Positions 42,090 to 50,888 of a stretch of 64,000 nucleotides of DNA are shown here, piece by piece (the stretch's first letter is position 1; each line of letters begins with the position of its first letter). The translations under genes and the position numbers were made by a program. Below the pieces are notes generated by a model. That model worked only from the letters and a program-made list of their open reading frames with translations. It did no database searches and was not told where the DNA came from. Source of the stretch: Pseudonocardia terrae (GTDB taxonomy: Bacteria > Actinomycetota > Actinomycetes > Mycobacteriales > Pseudonocardiaceae); contig NZ_JAJTTE010000022.1 of the NCBI RefSeq assembly GCF_021343995.1, positions 1 to 64,000 of the forward strand, given 5' to 3'.

Positions 42090-42745
42090 CCGACCACCAT
42101 GATCGTCGATCTACTGCTGTCGCGGTTGTCAACGCCGCCCTCAGTACACGAAACCCGTGATCAGCGCTGCGGCCCGCCCGCCCCACCAGCAGTGATCGCC
42201 GCCCGGGTGCAGCCGCGGTCCCCGACGACGTCATCAGTGCACGGGCGCCACGATCGCTCAGTGCAGCCCGACGGCCGGCCGTGATCGTCGGTTCGGTGCA
42301 GTCGCGGTCCTCGACGACGCCAGGAGTGCACCTAACCGATGATCAGCCAGTGCACGGAACGCATGATCGGCGCTATTGCCCGCCCGCCCCACGAACGGTG
42401 ATCGCCGCCCCTGTGCAGCCGCGGTCCTCCACGACGTCATCAGTGCACGGGCGCCACGATCACTCAGTGCAGCCCGACGGCCGGCCGTGATCGTCGGTTC
42501 GGTGCAGTCGCGGTCCTCGACGACGCCAGGAGTGCACCTAACCGATGATCAGCCAGTGCACGGAACGCATGATCAGCGCTATGGCCCGCCCGCCCCACCA
42601 GCCGTGATCGCCGCACTGGTGCAGCCGCGGTCCCCCACGACGTCATCAGTGCACGGGAGCCACGATCACTCAGTGCAGCCCGACGGCCGGCCGTGATCGT
42701 CGGTGCGGTGCAGTCGCGGTCCTCGACGACGCCAGGAGTGCACGC
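42090..42745. repeat. 206-bp tandem repeat field
   Basis: The 739-base gap between the ATPase and nuclease genes has no credible gene. It is a tandem array: GTGATCGTCGGT occurs at 42281, 42487 and 42693, a constant 206 bases, and a more diverged copy starts near 42100. Each unit has two related halves containing GTGCAGTCGCGGTCCTCGAC and GTGCAGCCGCGGTCC(T/C)CCAC, both ending in a GTGCAC site. It also holds an inverted repeat ACGATCAC...GTGATCGT. The central copies differ at only a few positions. Confidence 0.9.
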
Positions 42746-42754
42746 GATCGCCGA

Positions 42755-43597
42755 TCACGACGCCGCGAGCAGCGCCCCGACCTCCCGCGCGATCCGGTCC
42801 GGCTCGTGCAGCACGGTCCAGGAGGCGAACCGCAGCACGCGCCAGCCTGCGCGGGCGAGGAACGCCTCCCGCTCCAGGTCCCGGCGCGCCCGCGCGGCCT
42901 CGCGGTGGTGTGGACCGTCGTGCTCGACGCCGAGCAGCGCCTCCGGATACGCGAGGTCCAGCCGGTGCGGCCCCACCCGGTGCTGGATCCGCGGACGTGG
43001 GAGCCCGGCGAGGTGCAGCGCGACGCGGATCCGCGACTCCATCGGCGACTCGGCCCTCGGGTCGACGAGCCGGAGGACCTCGGCGAGGTCGGCGCTGCCG
43101 TGGGCTCCGAGGTGTCGCCGCCACAGCGAGCGGAGCCTGTCCACCTCGAGCCGCCAGACGTGGGCCACGGCGTCCACACCGGCGACCCGTTCGACGAGAC
43201 TCGGGGCCCACCTGGCGAGGTCGAAGGCCGTCCGGACGGGCGTCGTGACCGGTACCCCCGCCCGATGGGTGGTCTCGTCGCTCCACAGTTCCGTCCGTCG
43301 GAGCCGGACGCCCGACGGCGGCCTGGTCGTCCCGGCACGGACGATCAGGTCGACCGGTGCGTCCGGAGACCCGCACGACGCGCCGAGCAGCTCGGCGGCG
43401 GCCCAGCCGGCCAGGACGGCGCCCTCCCCCGCCCAGACCGCGGCCGCCCGGGCCCGCAGCGCAAAATCGACGGGCAGGTCGGCGGGCACGTAGACGTCGG
43501 GCAGGAGTCTACGGAAGCGCGGCCCACGCAGCGCGCCGCGGGTGAGCGAGCCGGTGGCCGTCGCCTCGGAGCCGCGGAAGGGTACTGAGAGATCCAT
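42755..43597 (-). CDS. DUF559-type endonuclease-like protein with AbiEi-like N-terminus
   Basis: A 280-residue protein. The N-terminal part (T-R-G-A-L-R-G-P-R-F-R-R-L-L-P-D-V-Y-V, L-R-R-T-E-L, P-V-T-T-P-V-R-T-A-F-D) is like the winged-helix and linker region of AbiEi/DUF4095-type proteins. The C-terminal part has a Vsr/PD-(D/E)XK-like fold: S-P-M-E-S-R-I-R, Y-P-E-A-L-L-G-V-E-H-D-G-P-H-H, then D-L-E-R-E-A-F-L and W-R-V-L-R-F. Such genes are numerous in actinobacteria and uncharacterised. I chose the ATG at 43597. It is flanked on both sides by fields of tandem repeats and has no evident operon partner. Confidence 0.8.
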   Translation of the reverse strand: MDLSVPFRGSEATATGSLTRGALRGPRFRRLLPDVYVPADLPVDFALRARAAAVWAGEGAVLAGWAAAELLGASCGSPDAPVDLIVRAGTTRPPSGVRLRRTELWSDETTHRAGVPVTTPVRTAFDLARWAPSLVERVAGVDAVAHVWRLEVDRLRSLWRRHLGAHGSADLAEVLRLVDPRAESPMESRIRVALHLAGLPRPRIQHRVGPHRLDLAYPEALLGVEHDGPHHREAARARRDLEREAFLARAGWRVLRFASWTVLHEPDRIAREVGALLAAS

Positions 43598-43772
43598 ACG
43601 CGCTCGGACGGCAGCGCGACCGTGCCGGTTCCGCGTCACCGGGATCCGGCGCCGCCCACCGCACCGGGAACGTCACGCTGCCGGGTTCGAAAGTTCCCCG
43701 GTCGCGTGCGCTGAGGGCAGCAGAGCCCCCCTTCACCGCATGACAAGAACGACCACAACCGACAACGCCGCC

Positions 43773-44090
43773 CATGATCGGCAATGCCGTGCACTCAGGC
43801 CGGCGAGGCCCACCCTCGGTGCACCCCGACAGCAATCACGACCACGCCCCCCATGATCGGCAATGCCGTGTGCGTAGGGCAGCCGGGCCCACCCTCGGTG
43901 CACCCCCACAACGATCACGACAACGTCTTCCCATGATCGATGAGATTGTGCACTCAGGGCAGCCGGGCTCGCCTTCCCCGCACCCGAACGGCGATCGTGA
44001 CCGGCGAGCGCGCCGCATGATCAGCGATGCCATGCACCCATGGCACCTCACACAACCCTCGGCGCACACAATCGACGATCGCCGCCGGCG
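43773..44090. repeat. About 80-bp tandem repeat field
   Basis: Four degenerate units begin with CATGATC(G/A) at 43773, 43852, 43932 and 44016, 79 to 84 bases apart. They share CATGATCGGCAATGCCGTG, CCCACCCTCGGTGCACCCC and CGATCACGAC. The last unit's CGCATGATCAGCG also occurs in the 206-bp field on the other side of the nuclease gene, so the two fields are related. A weaker fifth unit may lie just upstream. Confidence 0.85.
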
Positions 44091-44094
44091 AGCT

Positions 44095-44286
44095 CGGGCG
44101 ACCCGACCAACGGACCCGGTCGGCTCGACCGGACCGAGGCCGGCCCGAGGAACCCGACCCGAGGAACCCGGTCCCAAACCCGGCCCCACGAACCCAACCC
44201 CCACTAACCCGGCCCCACGACCCCGGCCACTAACCCGCCCCCAACGACCCCGACCCACGAACCGGCCCGCCGAACGAGCGCCGAGC
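44095..44286. repeat. Low-complexity AACCCGGCCCC-rich tract
   Basis: About 190 bases consist of imperfect short repeats such as GAGGAACCCGACCC, AACCCGGCCCCACGA and CCCACTAACCCG, ending at the sepIVA stop. No open frame of plausible composition was seen. Strand asymmetry is strong (C-rich on plus). Confidence 0.7.
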
Positions 44287-44288
44287 GC

Positions 44289-45035
44289 TCAGTCGATCAG
44301 GTCCATCCCCGTCCCGGTGCGCCCGTGCAGGGCGGTGGCGGGGGTGCCGTTGGGCGATCCGCCCTTCCACAGCTCGCTGCGGCCCCGGCTGACCGTGCGC
44401 AGCGCCTTGGTGAGGGTGTCCTCGAACTCGGCGAGCTTGGCGTCGACGTAGCCGTCGCACTCGCGGCGGAGCCGGTCGGCCTCCCCGTCGGCGCTGTCGA
44501 CGATCCGCGCGGCCTCGGTGTGCGCCGCCCGGACCACCTCGGTGCCGGACACCAGGCGCGCCTGCTCGGCCTGGCCGTCGGCGACGTACCGGTCGTGTGT
44601 GGTGCGGCCCGCCTCGGCGAGGCGGTCGGCGTCGTGCCGGGCCCGTTCGGTGAGCTCCTCGTACTCCTGCCGGCCGTCGGCGATCATCGTGTCGGCCTCG
44701 TGCCGGGCGTCGGCCAGGGTGCGCTCGGCCTCCTCGCGGGCCTCGGCCACCAGCCGTTCGGCCTCGGCGCGGGCCTCGGCGAGCATCTCCTCGGCCTCGG
44801 TCGACGCGGCGGTCCGCGTCTCCTCGGCCTCCCGTTCCGCCTCGCCGACGATCTCGTCCCGACGGTCGAGCACGTCCTGCGCGTCGTCGAGCTCGCCCGG
44901 GACCGCCTCGCGGAGGTCGTCGAGGAGGTCGAGGACGTCACCGCGCGGCACCACGCAGTTGGCGGTCATGGGGACGCCCCGCGCCTCCTCCACCACCGTC
45001 ACCAGTGCGTCGAGCGACTCGAAGACCCTGTACAC
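44289..45035 (-). CDS. sepIVA: DivIVA-like septation protein SepIVA
   Basis: A GTG at 45035 gives 248 residues that begin V-Y-R-V-F-E-S-L-D-A-L and continue V-E-E-A-R-G-V-P-M-T-A-N-C-V-V-P-R-G-D-V-L-D-L-L. This opening is close to mycobacterial SepIVA, an essential divisome-associated DivIVA-domain protein. Most of the rest (about 70-220) is an Ala/Glu/Arg-rich coiled coil, followed by a polar tail. It lies downstream of coaD on the same strand, consistent with the mycobacterial neighbourhood. A TTGACA-like box and a palindrome occur just upstream. Confidence 0.9.
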   Translation of the reverse strand: MYRVFESLDALVTVVEEARGVPMTANCVVPRGDVLDLLDDLREAVPGELDDAQDVLDRRDEIVGEAEREAEETRTAASTEAEEMLAEARAEAERLVAEAREEAERTLADARHEADTMIADGRQEYEELTERARHDADRLAEAGRTTHDRYVADGQAEQARLVSGTEVVRAAHTEAARIVDSADGEADRLRRECDGYVDAKLAEFEDTLTKALRTVSRGRSELWKGGSPNGTPATALHGRTGTGMDLID

Positions 45036-45079
45036 GGCCGCGATCCTCTCACCGGCGCGGCGCGGTTCCCCGGATTGGC

Positions 45080-45098
45080 CACGCCCAGGGCGTGTCAA
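45080..45098 (-). promoter_or_regulatory. TTGACA box with overlapping palindrome upstream of sepIVA
   Basis: On the minus strand TTGACA (complement of 45093-45098) is followed directly by the palindrome CACGCCC-A-GGGCGTG (45080-45094). These sit 45-63 bases before the sepIVA start. No good -10 hexamer stands at the expected distance, so a promoter with an operator is only a candidate. Confidence 0.35.
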
Positions 45099-45148
45099 GT
45101 TCCGTCCGGGTGATCACGATTGACCCGCGCGGCACCCGGGTACGGACC

Positions 45149-45631
45149 TCAGCTGCGCTCGGCGATCCGGTCGAGGAGCTGGCGGTGCACCGTGGGCGGC
45201 AGCAGGTGCGCGACGTCGCCGCCGTAGGTCGCGACCTCCTTGACCAGCGAGCTGGACAGGAAGCTGAACTCGGGGTTGGTCGACATGAACAGCGTGTCCA
45301 CACCGGAGAGCCGCTGGTTCATTTGCGCCATCTGCAGCTCGTAGTCGAAGTCGGTGACGGCTCGCAGACCCTTCACGATGGCCTTGATGTCGTGCGCCCG
45401 GCAGTAGTCGACGAGCAGGCCGTGGAAGGAGTCGGCGCGGACGTTCGGGAGGTCGGCCGTGGTCTCCTCGAGCATCGCGATGCGCTCCTCGACGGAGAAC
45501 AGGCCCTGCTTCTTCTTGTTGATCAGCACGGCCACGACGACCTCGTCGAACAGGCCGGCGGCCCGCGAGATGACGTCGAGGTGGCCGAGCGTCACGGGGT
45601 CGAACGAGCCGGGACAGACCGCGCGCCTCAT
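45149..45631 (-). CDS. coaD: Phosphopantetheine adenylyltransferase
   Basis: CoaD makes dephospho-CoA from 4'-phosphopantetheine and ATP. The 160 residues contain the nucleotidyl-transferase motif [10 protein letters not shown] (T/H-x-G-H type), [13 protein letters not shown] and [10 protein letters not shown], all canonical. Its ATG overlaps the rsmD stop by four bases, giving the usual rsmD-coaD coupled pair. Confidence 0.97.
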   Translation of the reverse strand: MRRAVCPGSFDPVTLGHLDVISRAAGLFDEVVVAVLINKKKQGLFSVEERIAMLEETTADLPNVRADSFHGLLVDYCRAHDIKAIVKGLRAVTDFDYELQMAQMNQRLSGVDTLFMSTNPEFSFLSSSLVKEVATYGGDVAHLLPPTVHRQLLDRIAERS

Positions 45632-46221
45632 CGCTGCGCCTCAGCTGGCATGGCCGGACCGTAACAGCCGCCGACGTGGATCACCGTGTCCCCGTAACGA
45701 CGCTCACGCACGGCTTCGAGCGGTTCCGGCCAGGGGAAACCACCGGCGCCGGTCTCCCCCGACCGGCCGCGCTCGACGATCACCACGGCGTCCGCGGCCA
45801 GCCAGCCGTGCGTGGCGGCCGCGTGCAGCCAGGTCGCGACCTCCGCGTCGGTGACGGCGTAGGGCGGGTCGACCAGCACGACGTCGAACGGCCGGGGTGC
45901 GGGCCCGGCGAGCACCGTCCCGGCCGCGCCGAGCCGGACCTCCCCGCCCAGCCCGACCGTCGCGAGGTTGCGGCGGAGCACCCCCGCCGCCTTGCGGTCG
46001 GACTCGACGAACAGGGCGTGCGCGGCCCCGCGGGAGAGGGCCTCGAGCCCGAGGGCGCCGGTGCCCGCGCAGAGGTCGAGCACCGCGACGCCCTCGAGGC
46101 CCGGGTCGTGGTCGAGCGCGGAGAACAGCGCCTCCCGCACCCGGTCCGAGGTGGGCCGGGTGCCGGCGCCGGGCACCGCGAGCCGTCGCCCGCGGGCGCG
46201 CCCCGCGATGATCCTGGTCAA
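45628..46221 (-). CDS. rsmD: 16S rRNA (guanine966-N2)-methyltransferase
   Basis: RsmD methylates G966 of 16S rRNA. The start motif [25 protein letters not shown], the SAM-binding [12 protein letters not shown] and the catalytic D-P-P-Y are present. I placed the start at a TTG at 46221, where the family begins; an upstream ATG at 46278 would add 19 Arg/Pro-rich residues. It forms a coupled pair with coaD and lies downstream of pyc. Confidence 0.94.
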   Translation of the reverse strand: MTRIIAGRARGRRLAVPGAGTRPTSDRVREALFSALDHDPGLEGVAVLDLCAGTGALGLEALSRGAAHALFVESDRKAAGVLRRNLATVGLGGEVRLGAAGTVLAGPAPRPFDVVLVDPPYAVTDAEVATWLHAAATHGWLAADAVVIVERGRSGETGAGGFPWPEPLEAVRERRYGDTVIHVGGCYGPAMPAEAQR

Positions 46222-46296
46222 GCTGCGCCTCCGGCGCCCGTGGGTGGGAAGTGGTGTCGGGGCACTACTACCACGCACGGGCGACGCGGCCGCGCC

Positions 46297-49200
46297 TCAC
46301 TCGATCTCCAGCAGCAGGTCGCCGCCCTCCACCTGCTGGACCTTGCCGATGGCGAGCCGGGAGACGGTGCCGCCGCGCTGGGCGGAGATGCTGGCCTCCA
46401 TCTTCATCGCCTCGATCGTCGCGACGGTCTGGCCGGCGGACACCGGGTCGCCCTCGCCCACCTGCAGCGTGACGACGCCGCCGAACGGCGCGGCCACGTG
46501 GTGGTCGTTGCCCCGCTCGGCCCTCTCCGCGGCCTTGACGTCCGTCTGGATGGACCTGTCGCGCACCGACACCGGTCGCAGCTGACCGTTCAGCGTGGTC
46601 AGCACGGTCCGGTAGCCGCGCTCGTCGGCCTCGGAGATCGCCTCGAGCTCGATGAGCAGCGTCACGCCCTGCTCGAGGGTGACGGTGTGCTCGATGTCCG
46701 GCTCGAGCCCGTAGAAGAAGTCCTTCGACGACAGCACGCTGGTGTCCCCGTAGTGCTCCCGGTGGGCCTCGAACTCCTTGGTCGGGGCGGGGAACAGCAG
46801 CCGGTTCAACGTCGTCCGGCGATGGTCGCGCAGCCCGCGCCGGTCCTCGATGCTCAGCTCGGCGTGCTCGGCCTCCGGCGACCGGCCCTCCAGCGCCCGG
46901 GTCCGGAACGGCTCCGGCCAGCCGCCCGGCGGGTCGCCCAGCTCGCCGCGCAGGAACCCGATGACCGAGTCCGGGACGTCGAACTTCCCGGGGTCGGACT
47001 CGAAGTCGTCGGCCGTGACGCCCGCGCCGACGAGGTGCAGCGCCAGGTCGCCCACGACCTTCGACGACGGCGTGACCTTCACCAGCCGGCCCAGCATCCG
47101 GTCCGCGGCGGCGTAGCAGTCCTCGATCAGCTCGAACCGGTCCCCCAGGCCGAGCGCGATGGCCTGCTGGCGCAGGTTGGACAGCTGCCCACCCGGGATC
47201 TCGTGGTGGTACACGCGCCCGGTCGGCGAGGCGAGCCCGGACTCGAACGGCGCGTAGACCTTCCGCACCGCCTCCCAGTACGGCTCCAGGTCGCTCACCG
47301 CCTGCAGCGAGAGGCCCGACGCCCGCTCGGTGTGGTCGGTGGCCGCGACCAGCGCCGACAGCGACGGCTGGCTCGTGGTGCCGGCCATCGAGGCGACCGC
47401 GCCGTCGACGGCGTCGACCCCGGCGTCGATCGCGGTGATCAGCGTGGCCAGCTGGCCGCCCGCGGTGTCGTGGGTGTGCAGGTGCACCGGCAGGTCGAAC
47501 CGGCTGCGCAGGGCCTCGACGAGGGTGCGCGCGGCCGGCGGGCGCAGCAGCCCGGCCATGTCCTTGATCGCCAGCACGTGCGCGCCGGCCTCGACGATCT
47601 GCTCGGCCAGCCGCAGGTAGTAGTCGAGGGTGTAGAGCTTCTCGCCCGGGTCGGACAGGTCCGCCGTGTAGCAGAGCGCGACCTCGGCGACGGCCGTGCC
47701 GGTGTTGCGGACCGCCTCGATGGCCGGGCGCATCTGGGAGATGTCGTTGAGCGCGTCGAAGATCCGGAAGATGTCCATCCCGGTCTCGGCGGCCTCGGCG
47801 ACGAACGCGTCCGTCACCTCGGTCGGGTACGGCGTGTAACCCACGGTGTTGCGCCCGCGCAGCAGCATCTGGGTGCAGATGTTCGGCACGGCCTCCTTGA
47901 GCGCCGCCAGCCGCTCCCACGGGTCCTCCGCGAGGAACCGCAGCGCGACGTCGTAGGTCGCGCCGCCCCAGCACTCCAGGCTGAGCAGCTCCGGCGCCGT
48001 CCGCGCGACGTGCGGGGCCACCGCGAGCAGGTCCCGCGTGCGGATGCGGGTGGCCAGCAGGGACTGGTGGGCGTCCCGGAAGGTCGTGTCGGTGACCGCG
48101 ACGGCCTTCTGGTCGCGCAGCCGCTGCGCGAACCCCTCCGGGCCGAGCTCGCGCAGCAGCTGGGCGGACCCGGCGGGCGGCTCGGCGTTCACGTCCACCG
48201 GCGGCAGCTTGTCGACGGGCTCGACGACCTCCGGGCGCGGACCGTTCGGCCGGTTCACCGTGGTCTCGGCCAGGTACGCCAGCATCCGCGAGCCGCGGTC
48301 GGCCGACGGGCGCGCCTTCAGCAGCTCCGGCCGCTCCTCGATGAAGCTCGTGGTGATCCGTCCGGCGGCGAAGTCCGGGTCGTCGAGCACCGCGGCGAGG
48401 AACGGCAGGTTCGTGGAGACGCCGCGGATCCGGAACTCCGCGATCGCGCGGCGGGCGCGGCGCACGGCGTTGGCGAAGTCGTGGCCGTGGCAGGTCAGCT
48501 TGACCAGCATCGAGTCGAAGTGCGCCGACACCTCCGCGCCGGTGTGCACGGTGCCGCCGTCGAGCCGCACTCCCGGGCCGCCCGGGGACCGGTACGCGGA
48601 GATGACCCCGGTGTCGGGGCGGAAGCCGTTGGCCGGGTCCTCGGTGGTGACGCGGCACTGCAGAGCGGCGCCGGAGAGCGTGACCTCGTCCTGGGTCAGG
48701 TGCAGCTCCGGCAGCGTCAGGCCCGACGCGATGCGCAGCTGGGCGATCACCAGGTCGCGGTCGGTGACCTGCTCGGTCACCGTGTGCTCGACCTGGATGC
48801 GCGGGTTCATCTCGATGAAGACGTGGTTGCCGCGCTCGTCGACCAGGAACTCGACCGTGCCCGCGTTGCGGTAGCCGATGTGGCGGGCGAAGTTCACGGC
48901 GTCGGCGCAGATGCGGTCGCGCAGCCCGGGGTCCAGGTTCGGCGCCGGCGCGATCTCGACGACCTTCTGGTGGCGCCGCTGCACGGAGCAGTCCCGCTCG
49001 AACAGGTGCACGACGTTGCCGTCGCCGTCGGCGAGGATCTGCACCTCGATGTGGCGGGGGTTCACGACGGCCTGCTCGAGGAACACGGTGCCGTCGCCGA
49101 AGGCCGACTCGGCCTCCCGGGAGGCGGCCTCGACGGCGTCGCGCAGGTCGCCGGGGTTCTCCACCCGCCGCATGCCCCGTCCGCCGCCGCCGGCGACCGC

Positions 49201-49674
49201 CTTGACGAAGATCGGGAAGCCGACCTCGTCCGCCGCGGCGAGCAGGGTCTCCACGTCGTCCGAGGGCTCCGACGACTTCAGCACCGGCACCCCGGCCTCG
49301 CGCGCGGCCGCGACCGCGCGGGACTTGTTGCCGGTCAGGTGCAGGACCTCCGACGGCGGCCCGACGAAGATGATGCCGGCCTCGTGGCAGGCGGCGGCGA
49401 GATCGGGGTTCTCGGAGAGGAAGCCGTAGCCCGGGTAGACGGCGTCGGCGCCCGCCTTCTTCGCGGCCTTGATGATCTCCTCGACCGACAGGTAGGCGCG
49501 GACGGGATGGCCGCGCTCGCCGATCAGGTACGACTCGTCGGCCTTCGCCCGGTGCAGCGAGTTGCGGTCCTCGTGGGGGAACACCGCCACCGTCGAGATC
49601 CCCAGCTCGAACGCGGCCCGGAACGCCCGGATCGCGATCTCCCCGCGGTTGGCCACCAGCACTTTCGAGAACAT
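46297..49674 (-). CDS. pyc: Pyruvate carboxylase
   Basis: A complete 1125-residue single-chain enzyme that makes oxaloacetate from pyruvate, ATP and bicarbonate. The N-terminal biotin carboxylase starts M-F-S-K-V-L-V-A-N-R-G-E-I-A-I-R and has G-G-G-G-R-G-M-R and E-M-N-P-R-I-Q-V-E-H-T-V-T-E. The central HMGL-like carboxyltransferase starts near T-D-T-T-F-R-D-A-H-Q-S-L and has the metal motif H-L-H-T-H-D-T. The C-terminal biotinyl domain has E-A-M-K-M-E with the biotinylated Lys. pyc next to rsmD-coaD is also the mycobacterial arrangement. Confidence 0.97.
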   Translation of the reverse strand: MFSKVLVANRGEIAIRAFRAAFELGISTVAVFPHEDRNSLHRAKADESYLIGERGHPVRAYLSVEEIIKAAKKAGADAVYPGYGFLSENPDLAAACHEAGIIFVGPPSEVLHLTGNKSRAVAAAREAGVPVLKSSEPSDDVETLLAAADEVGFPIFVKAVAGGGGRGMRRVENPGDLRDAVEAASREAESAFGDGTVFLEQAVVNPRHIEVQILADGDGNVVHLFERDCSVQRRHQKVVEIAPAPNLDPGLRDRICADAVNFARHIGYRNAGTVEFLVDERGNHVFIEMNPRIQVEHTVTEQVTDRDLVIAQLRIASGLTLPELHLTQDEVTLSGAALQCRVTTEDPANGFRPDTGVISAYRSPGGPGVRLDGGTVHTGAEVSAHFDSMLVKLTCHGHDFANAVRRARRAIAEFRIRGVSTNLPFLAAVLDDPDFAAGRITTSFIEERPELLKARPSADRGSRMLAYLAETTVNRPNGPRPEVVEPVDKLPPVDVNAEPPAGSAQLLRELGPEGFAQRLRDQKAVAVTDTTFRDAHQSLLATRIRTRDLLAVAPHVARTAPELLSLECWGGATYDVALRFLAEDPWERLAALKEAVPNICTQMLLRGRNTVGYTPYPTEVTDAFVAEAAETGMDIFRIFDALNDISQMRPAIEAVRNTGTAVAEVALCYTADLSDPGEKLYTLDYYLRLAEQIVEAGAHVLAIKDMAGLLRPPAARTLVEALRSRFDLPVHLHTHDTAGGQLATLITAIDAGVDAVDGAVASMAGTTSQPSLSALVAATDHTERASGLSLQAVSDLEPYWEAVRKVYAPFESGLASPTGRVYHHEIPGGQLSNLRQQAIALGLGDRFELIEDCYAAADRMLGRLVKVTPSSKVVGDLALHLVGAGVTADDFESDPGKFDVPDSVIGFLRGELGDPPGGWPEPFRTRALEGRSPEAEHAELSIEDRRGLRDHRRTTLNRLLFPAPTKEFEAHREHYGDTSVLSSKDFFYGLEPDIEHTVTLEQGVTLLIELEAISEADERGYRTVLTTLNGQLRPVSVRDRSIQTDVKAAERAERGNDHHVAAPFGGVVTLQVGEGDPVSAGQTVATIEAMKMEASISAQRGGTVSRLAIGKVQQVEGGDLLLEIE

Positions 49675-49932
49675 CCGGCTCCCTGGTCCGTCGGACGTGA
49701 CGTGCGTCCGCGCCGCGGTGGCGGCGGGGACGGGGAATCGTGGCACGCGGCCCGGACACCCGTCGACCGGAGAACCACCTGACGGGACGGGGTGCGCGGG
49801 CCGGAGCACGGCGCGTCCGCGGCGGGGGCGCCTGAGACGCCGCTGAGACGCGCGACCCCGCGAATGCGGCCGACCGGGACATTCCCCCGCAGGGTCGATG
49901 CACGTCACCACCCGTTCGGGTACCAAGGAGTC

Positions 49933-50793
49933 ATGACACGGCGTCCGCATCACCCGGGCGGCTTCGGCGGGCCCGGCGGCTACGGCCGGGGGCAGGGTTT
50001 CCGCTGGGAGAATCCGGGTGAGCGGTCGGCGCGGCGAGCGCGCCGGATGGGGGGTCCGCCGCACCGGCACCACGGTCCGTACCGGCCCGGGATGGCCGTG
50101 CCGTCGCCGTGGATCGCCCTCCCGCTGATCATCCTGCTCGTCGGGCTGCTGGGCAGTGCCGCCGCCGCGACCGCCTTCGCCGCGGTCTCCTTCTCCCCGC
50201 TGTTCCTGCTCGCCGTCGTCGCGATCACGGCGCACCGGGCCGGGCGGCGCCGCCCGATGCCCCCGCCGCCGGTCGCGGCCCCCCGGCCGCAGGCTCCGCC
50301 GGCGCCGCCGTGGCCGCAGGCCCGCGCCCGGTTCGACCGGCTGCGCGAGGAGTACACGGCCTACGAGTGCGACCCGATGGCGGTGCTGCGGCTGCCCGCC
50401 CTGGCGGACGTCTCGGTGCCCAGCACCGGGCGGTTCGTCGAGGCGTTCGCCGAGGCCCAGGCCCTCGACACCGACCAGCGGCCCGCCGACCGCCACCACG
50501 CGGAGCTGTTCGTCGCCGCCGTCGACCGGGCGGTGCGGGCGTGGGAGGCCGCGCGCGACGCGGCCGAGCGGATCCGGCACTCCTCGCTGTCGGCGTCGGA
50601 GCGTGCGTCCGTGGAGCGGGCCATCAAGCTGCTGACCACCGCCCGGGATTCGGACAACGACGCGGAGCGCCTCGCCGCCTACGCGATGGCCCGTTCCGAG
50701 CTGGCCCGGCTGGAGAAGGCGGGCGTGGTGCACCTGCCCCGCGCCGCCGCGGCCGCGCTGGAGAACGAGGGCCGGGGACAGCTCAGCGCGTAG
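49933..50793 (+). CDS. Membrane protein of unknown function
   Basis: From the ATG at 49933 the protein has 286 residues. A Gly/Arg/His-rich N-terminus of about 55 residues precedes a hydrophobic hairpin (W-I-A-L-P-L-I-I-L-L-V-G-L-L-G then F-S-P-L-F-L-L-A-V-V-A-I). A Pro-rich linker leads to a helical cytoplasmic domain of about 150 residues. AAGGAG is only two bases from the ATG, so the start is uncertain. No family is recognised. It is divergent from pyc; the 258 bases between hold no gene, and its stop is followed six bases later by repeat array D. Confidence 0.78.
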   Translation: MTRRPHHPGGFGGPGGYGRGQGFRWENPGERSARRARRMGGPPHRHHGPYRPGMAVPSPWIALPLIILLVGLLGSAAAATAFAAVSFSPLFLLAVVAITAHRAGRRRPMPPPPVAAPRPQAPPAPPWPQARARFDRLREEYTAYECDPMAVLRLPALADVSVPSTGRFVEAFAEAQALDTDQRPADRHHAELFVAAVDRAVRAWEAARDAAERIRHSSLSASERASVERAIKLLTTARDSDNDAERLAAYAMARSELARLEKAGVVHLPRAAAAALENEGRGQLSA

Positions 50794-50798
50794 CTGCG

Positions 50799-50875
50799 CG
50801 ACTCGCCGAAGCCCACAGCCCGACTCGCGGGAGCCCACAGCGCGACTCGCGGAAACCCACAGCCCGACTCGCGGG
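50799..50875. repeat. Array D: four units of the 22-bp-period repeat
   Basis: CGACTCG(C/G) cores start at 50799, 50821, 50843 and 50865, exactly 22 bases apart. The spacers are CGAAGCCCACAG, GGGAGCCCACAG and GGAAACCCACAG. The array fills the 95-base gap between the convergent ends of the membrane-protein gene and recG. The spacer type matches array B. Confidence 0.92.
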
Positions 50876-50888
50876 ATCGTGCCCGCGC

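Noticed and set aside
42281..42690. Small frames in the 206-bp repeat field as genes or lanthipeptide precursors
   Set aside because: They repeat with the DNA period, have no ribosome-binding site and lack an L-P-E leader.
42755..43597. The DUF559 gene as half of an AbiE toxin-antitoxin system
   Set aside because: The N-terminus is AbiEi-like, but no AbiEii nucleotidyltransferase gene is adjacent; repeats lie on both sides.
45676..49782. A 1368-codon plus-strand frame
   Set aside because: Antisense shadow of rsmD and pyc; Gly/Arg/Val-rich with no motif.
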